A DNA stretch of 17,148 bases. Origin: Anthropogastromicrobium sp963652495 (GTDB lineage Bacteria > Bacillota > Clostridia > Lachnospirales > Lachnospiraceae). The translations under genes were made by a program, and so were the position numbers. This document shows positions 15,226 through 17,148 of this stretch, piece by piece. The first letter of the stretch is position 1. Each line of letters begins with the position of its first letter. Location of the stretch: contig CAVJTU010000066.1 in NCBI GenBank assembly GCA_963652495.1, positions 1 to 17,148 on the forward strand, written 5' to 3'. Below the pieces are notes generated by a model. That model had not been told where the DNA came from, ran no database searches, and worked only from the letters and a program-made list of their open reading frames with translations.

Positions 15226-15255
15226 AAAAGGCACCGGACATTTCTGCCCGGTACC
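15226..15255 (-). terminator. Intrinsic terminator of gdhA
   Basis: Downstream of the gdhA stop codon, GGTACCGGGCA and TGTCCGGTGCC pair over 11 bp (two G-T wobbles) around a GAAA loop. TTTT follows in the transcript. The capA promoter lies just beyond. Confidence 0.85.
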
Positions 15256-15301
15256 TCTATTCATATGCGCATCTGTTTATCGAACTCTATAGATGTTTAA
15301 A

Positions 15302-16636
15302 TCAAACAATACCCTGAGCGTTCATCGCATCTACGACTTTCTCGAAACCTGCAATGTTTGCACCCATTACATAATTTCCTTCGTAGCCATACTTCTTAGC
15401 TGCTGCATCAACCTTCTTGAAGATGTTGATCATGATGTTATGTAACTTTTCATCAACTTCCTCGAATGTCCAGGAAAGTCTCTCGCTGTTCTGGCTCATC
15501 TCAAGTGCGGATGTAGCAACACCACCTGCGTTTGCAGCCTTTCCTGGCATGAACATCATTCCACTCTCTAAGAAGAAGTCGGTAGCCTCTCTGGTGGATG
15601 GCATGTTAGCACCCTCTGCTACTAAGAAGCATCCGTTTGCCTTTAACTGCTTTGCATCCTCAAGATCCAGCTCGTTCTGAGTTGCACATGGAAGAGCGAT
15701 ATCACACTTAACACTCCATACACCCTTGCCCTCATGATACTCAACACCTGGCTTAGCCTCTGCGTACTCCTTGATTCTTCCACGGCGAACTTCCTTAATC
15801 TCTTTTACCAGATCCAGATCGATGCCGTTCGGATCATAAATCCAACCGTTGGAATCGCTTAAAGTAACAACCTTCATTCCGTACTGCTGAGCCTTCTCAG
15901 TGGTGTAGATTGCAACGTTGCCGGAACCGGAAACTGCAACTGTCTTTCCTTCCATGGTTAGACCTGCATTTAACAGCATTTCACGAACCATGTATACCAG
16001 ACCATAACCAGTAGCCTCTGTTCTTGCAAGAGAACCGCCATAGGTCAGTCCCTTACCGGTCAAAACACCCTCATACAGTCCGGTCAGTCTCTTGTACTGT
16101 CCGTACAGATAACCGATCTCTCTTCCGCCTACACCGATATCACCAGCCGGTACATCCGTATCTGCGCCAATATGACGATACAGCTCTGTCATAAAGCTCT
16201 GGCAGAATTTCATAATTTCACGATCAGACTTACCCTTCGGATCGAAGTCGGAACCACCCTTGCCGCCACCGATCGGGAGTCCGGTCAGGGAGTTCTTAAA
16301 GGTCTGCTCAAATCCAAGGAACTTAATAATACCCAGATTTACAGACGGATGAAGGCGAAGACCACCCTTGTACGGTCCGATTGCACTGTTAAACTGTACG
16401 CGGAATCCTCTGTTTACATGTGCCTGTCCATTGTCATCTACCCACGGTACACGGAATGTAATGATACGCTCCGGCTCTGTCATTCTTTCAAGCAGTGCGT
16501 CCTTGCGATACTGCTCCTCATTCGCCTCGATTACCGGACGAAGGGAATCAAGAACCTCCTTAACTGCCTGCTGAAACTCCTTTTCTCCAGGATTCTTTTC
16601 TGCAACTAACTGCAGCACTTCATCTACGTAAGACAT
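15302..16636 (-). CDS. gdhA: Glutamate dehydrogenase, hexameric NADP-type
   Basis: Predicted 444-aa cytosolic enzyme for reversible amination of 2-oxoglutarate to glutamate, the main ammonium-assimilating route in many gut clostridia. Length matches the small hexameric bacterial class (about 445-450 aa). The substrate domain has K90 in GPYKGGLR, K114 in FKNSL, K126 in PIGGGKGGSD and the catalytic D166 in PAGDIGVGGREIGY. The Rossmann domain has VSGSGNVA (235-242), and LVAEGANMPST (338-348) and AANAGGVATSALEM (367-380) follow. Similarity is strongest to NADP-dependent forms, but the cofactor was not proven from the sequence. GAGAGG lies 5 nt before the ATG. The gene is monocistronic here, with two predicted promoters, a structured leader and its own terminator. 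Confidence 0.97.
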   Translation of the reverse strand: MSYVDEVLQLVAEKNPGEKEFQQAVKEVLDSLRPVIEANEEQYRKDALLERMTEPERIITFRVPWVDDNGQAHVNRGFRVQFNSAIGPYKGGLRLHPSVNLGIIKFLGFEQTFKNSLTGLPIGGGKGGSDFDPKGKSDREIMKFCQSFMTELYRHIGADTDVPAGDIGVGGREIGYLYGQYKRLTGLYEGVLTGKGLTYGGSLARTEATGYGLVYMVREMLLNAGLTMEGKTVAVSGSGNVAIYTTEKAQQYGMKVVTLSDSNGWIYDPNGIDLDLVKEIKEVRRGRIKEYAEAKPGVEYHEGKGVWSVKCDIALPCATQNELDLEDAKQLKANGCFLVAEGANMPSTREATDFFLESGMMFMPGKAANAGGVATSALEMSQNSERLSWTFEEVDEKLHNIMINIFKKVDAAAKKYGYEGNYVMGANIAGFEKVVDAMNAQGIV

Positions 16637-16806
16637 TATGACCTCTCAATCTGCCGCTCTGGGCGACGTTTTACGTTATCCGGCTCTGTTCCCAAATAAC
16701 GGAGTGAATATATTTTTTCACCCTATCTATTTTCCAACCCGAAACCTAAGGATGTCTAAACTGTGCTGTCAATCGGGAGGTCAACCAACCACGGTCTAAA
16801 ACCGAC
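16637..16806 (-). promoter_or_regulatory. Long structured 5' leader of gdhA, class not recognised
   Basis: The predicted message from the nearer promoter carries about 170 nt before the gdhA ATG. Stems visible in it are CGGT/ACCG (16792-16795 with 16801-16804), GTGAA/TTCAC (16704-16708 with 16717-16721) and CGTTAT/ATAACG (16674-16679 with 16696-16701). I could not match it to the glutamine (glnA), T-box or other riboswitch consensus that I know. It may hold a regulatory RNA or a protein-binding site. Confidence 0.35.
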
Positions 16807-16812
16807 ACGTAC

Positions 16813-16841
16813 ATCGTACTACATGAATTAAATTACGTCAA
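16813..16841 (-). promoter_or_regulatory. Predicted gdhA promoter, proximal
   Basis: On the minus strand, TTGACG (16836-16841) and TACGAT (16813-16818) are separated by 17 bp, with a start predicted near 16806. Confidence 0.6.
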
Positions 16842-16889
16842 TACCTGTTTTTCAAAAACAAAATAAATTTTTTGTTATGTTTTTATGTA

Positions 16890-16919
16890 TTTATACAATG
16901 CATTTTGATAAAGCGTCAA
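16890..16919 (-). promoter_or_regulatory. Predicted gdhA promoter, distal
   Basis: On the minus strand, TTGACG (16914-16919) and TATAAA (16890-16895) are separated by 18 bp in an AT-rich tract. It would add about 77 nt to the leader. Two promoters suggest growth- or nitrogen-dependent switching, which the sequence alone cannot show. Confidence 0.5.
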
Positions 16920-16976
16920 AGTGCTGCTTTTTTACAGTTTCTTTCGTTCATATTGCACATAAGAAAAAGAGTACAG

Positions 16977-17021
16977 AAAAACACCCAGAGGCAGACCGAC
17001 TTTGTCAGCACCAGCCTTTGG
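16977..17021 (-). terminator. Possible intrinsic terminator of an off-window gene
   Basis: On the minus strand, CCAAAGGC (17014-17021) pairs with GCCTCTGG (16985-16992) with one mismatch. An inner CTGAC-AAA-GTCGG stem lies between, and GTGTTTTT follows. The mismatch and uneven inner loop lower confidence. It would insulate gdhA from a gene to the right. Confidence 0.4.
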
Positions 17022-17077
17022 ATGTCCCATTCATTTTATATTATGATGTTGAGGTCAAAAGGCATTTTGCCCCTTTG

Positions 17078-17148
17078 ATACCAGATTGCTACATGCTTTG
17101 CACTCTCGCAATCTTCAAAAACATTCGTAATCTTGATCATGTTTTTGG
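17078..17148 (-). repeat. Diverged sibling of the capA-leader repeat, cut by the window edge
   Basis: GATACCA, then AGATTGC/GCAATCT (17083-17089 with 17108-17114) and AAAAACAT/ATGTTTTT (17117-17124 with 17139-17146) line up with the 161-bp unit. Both have an 18-nt interior in the first stem, the shared string ACTCTCG, and a 2-nt gap between stems. Stem bases differ in a compensatory way. The element continues beyond the window. Confidence 0.65.

Noticed and set aside
16637..16806. T-box or glutamine riboswitch before gdhA
   Set aside because: The T-box TGGN-type antiterminator core and the glnA motif were looked for by eye and not found; no anti-/terminator with a T-run lies before the ATG.

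Overview
The window is an accessory-light stretch of a low-to-mid GC Gram-positive chromosome. Gene content and protein style point to an anaerobic gut Firmicute, most probably family Lachnospiraceae: a LtaS-type sulfatase, a GH42 beta-galactosidase, a LacX-like mutarotase, a hexameric-type GdhA, and strong AGGAGG ribosome binding sites. This is an inference; there is no rRNA or tRNA here to confirm it. All nine convincing genes lie on the minus strand, so the transcription order runs from the right end to the left.

Right block (about 15.2-17.15 kb): gdhA (glutamate dehydrogenase) has two sigma-A-like promoters, a structured leader of about 170 nt and a clear intrinsic terminator. To its right are a possible terminator of an off-window gene and one copy of a hairpin repeat cut by the window edge.

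Middle block (about 10.2-15.2 kb): a strong promoter reads into a leader of about 590 nt. This leader holds 3.4 copies of a perfect 161-bp tandem repeat, each predicted to fold into four hairpins. The leader precedes capA (CapA-like metallophosphoesterase), rlmD (23S rRNA m5U methyltransferase), a LacX/GalM-like aldose epimerase and nfo (endonuclease IV). A GH42 beta-galactosidase follows nfo, separated by a palindromic repeat.

Left block (about 0.4-8.1 kb): a MATE exporter with its own promoter and a perfect 20-bp dyad at the start of its transcript is followed 3 nt later by hflX. Next comes a fusion protein joining a Tet(M)-like ribosomal GTPase to a Rae1/YacP-type NYN endoribonuclease, then an LTA-synthase-family enzyme. 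MATE, HflX and the fusion could together form a response to antibiotic-stalled ribosomes (inference). The first 367 bp hold no convincing gene, but carry a half copy of the palindromic repeat and a 17-bp perfect inverted repeat.

The two most interesting items are the GTPase-Rae1 fusion, whose domain-IV tip lacks the Tet(M) YSP residues, and the tandem hairpin array upstream of capA. A diverged sibling of the array at the right edge shows compensatory stem changes. No IS element, prophage, CRISPR array, tRNA or rRNA was seen.
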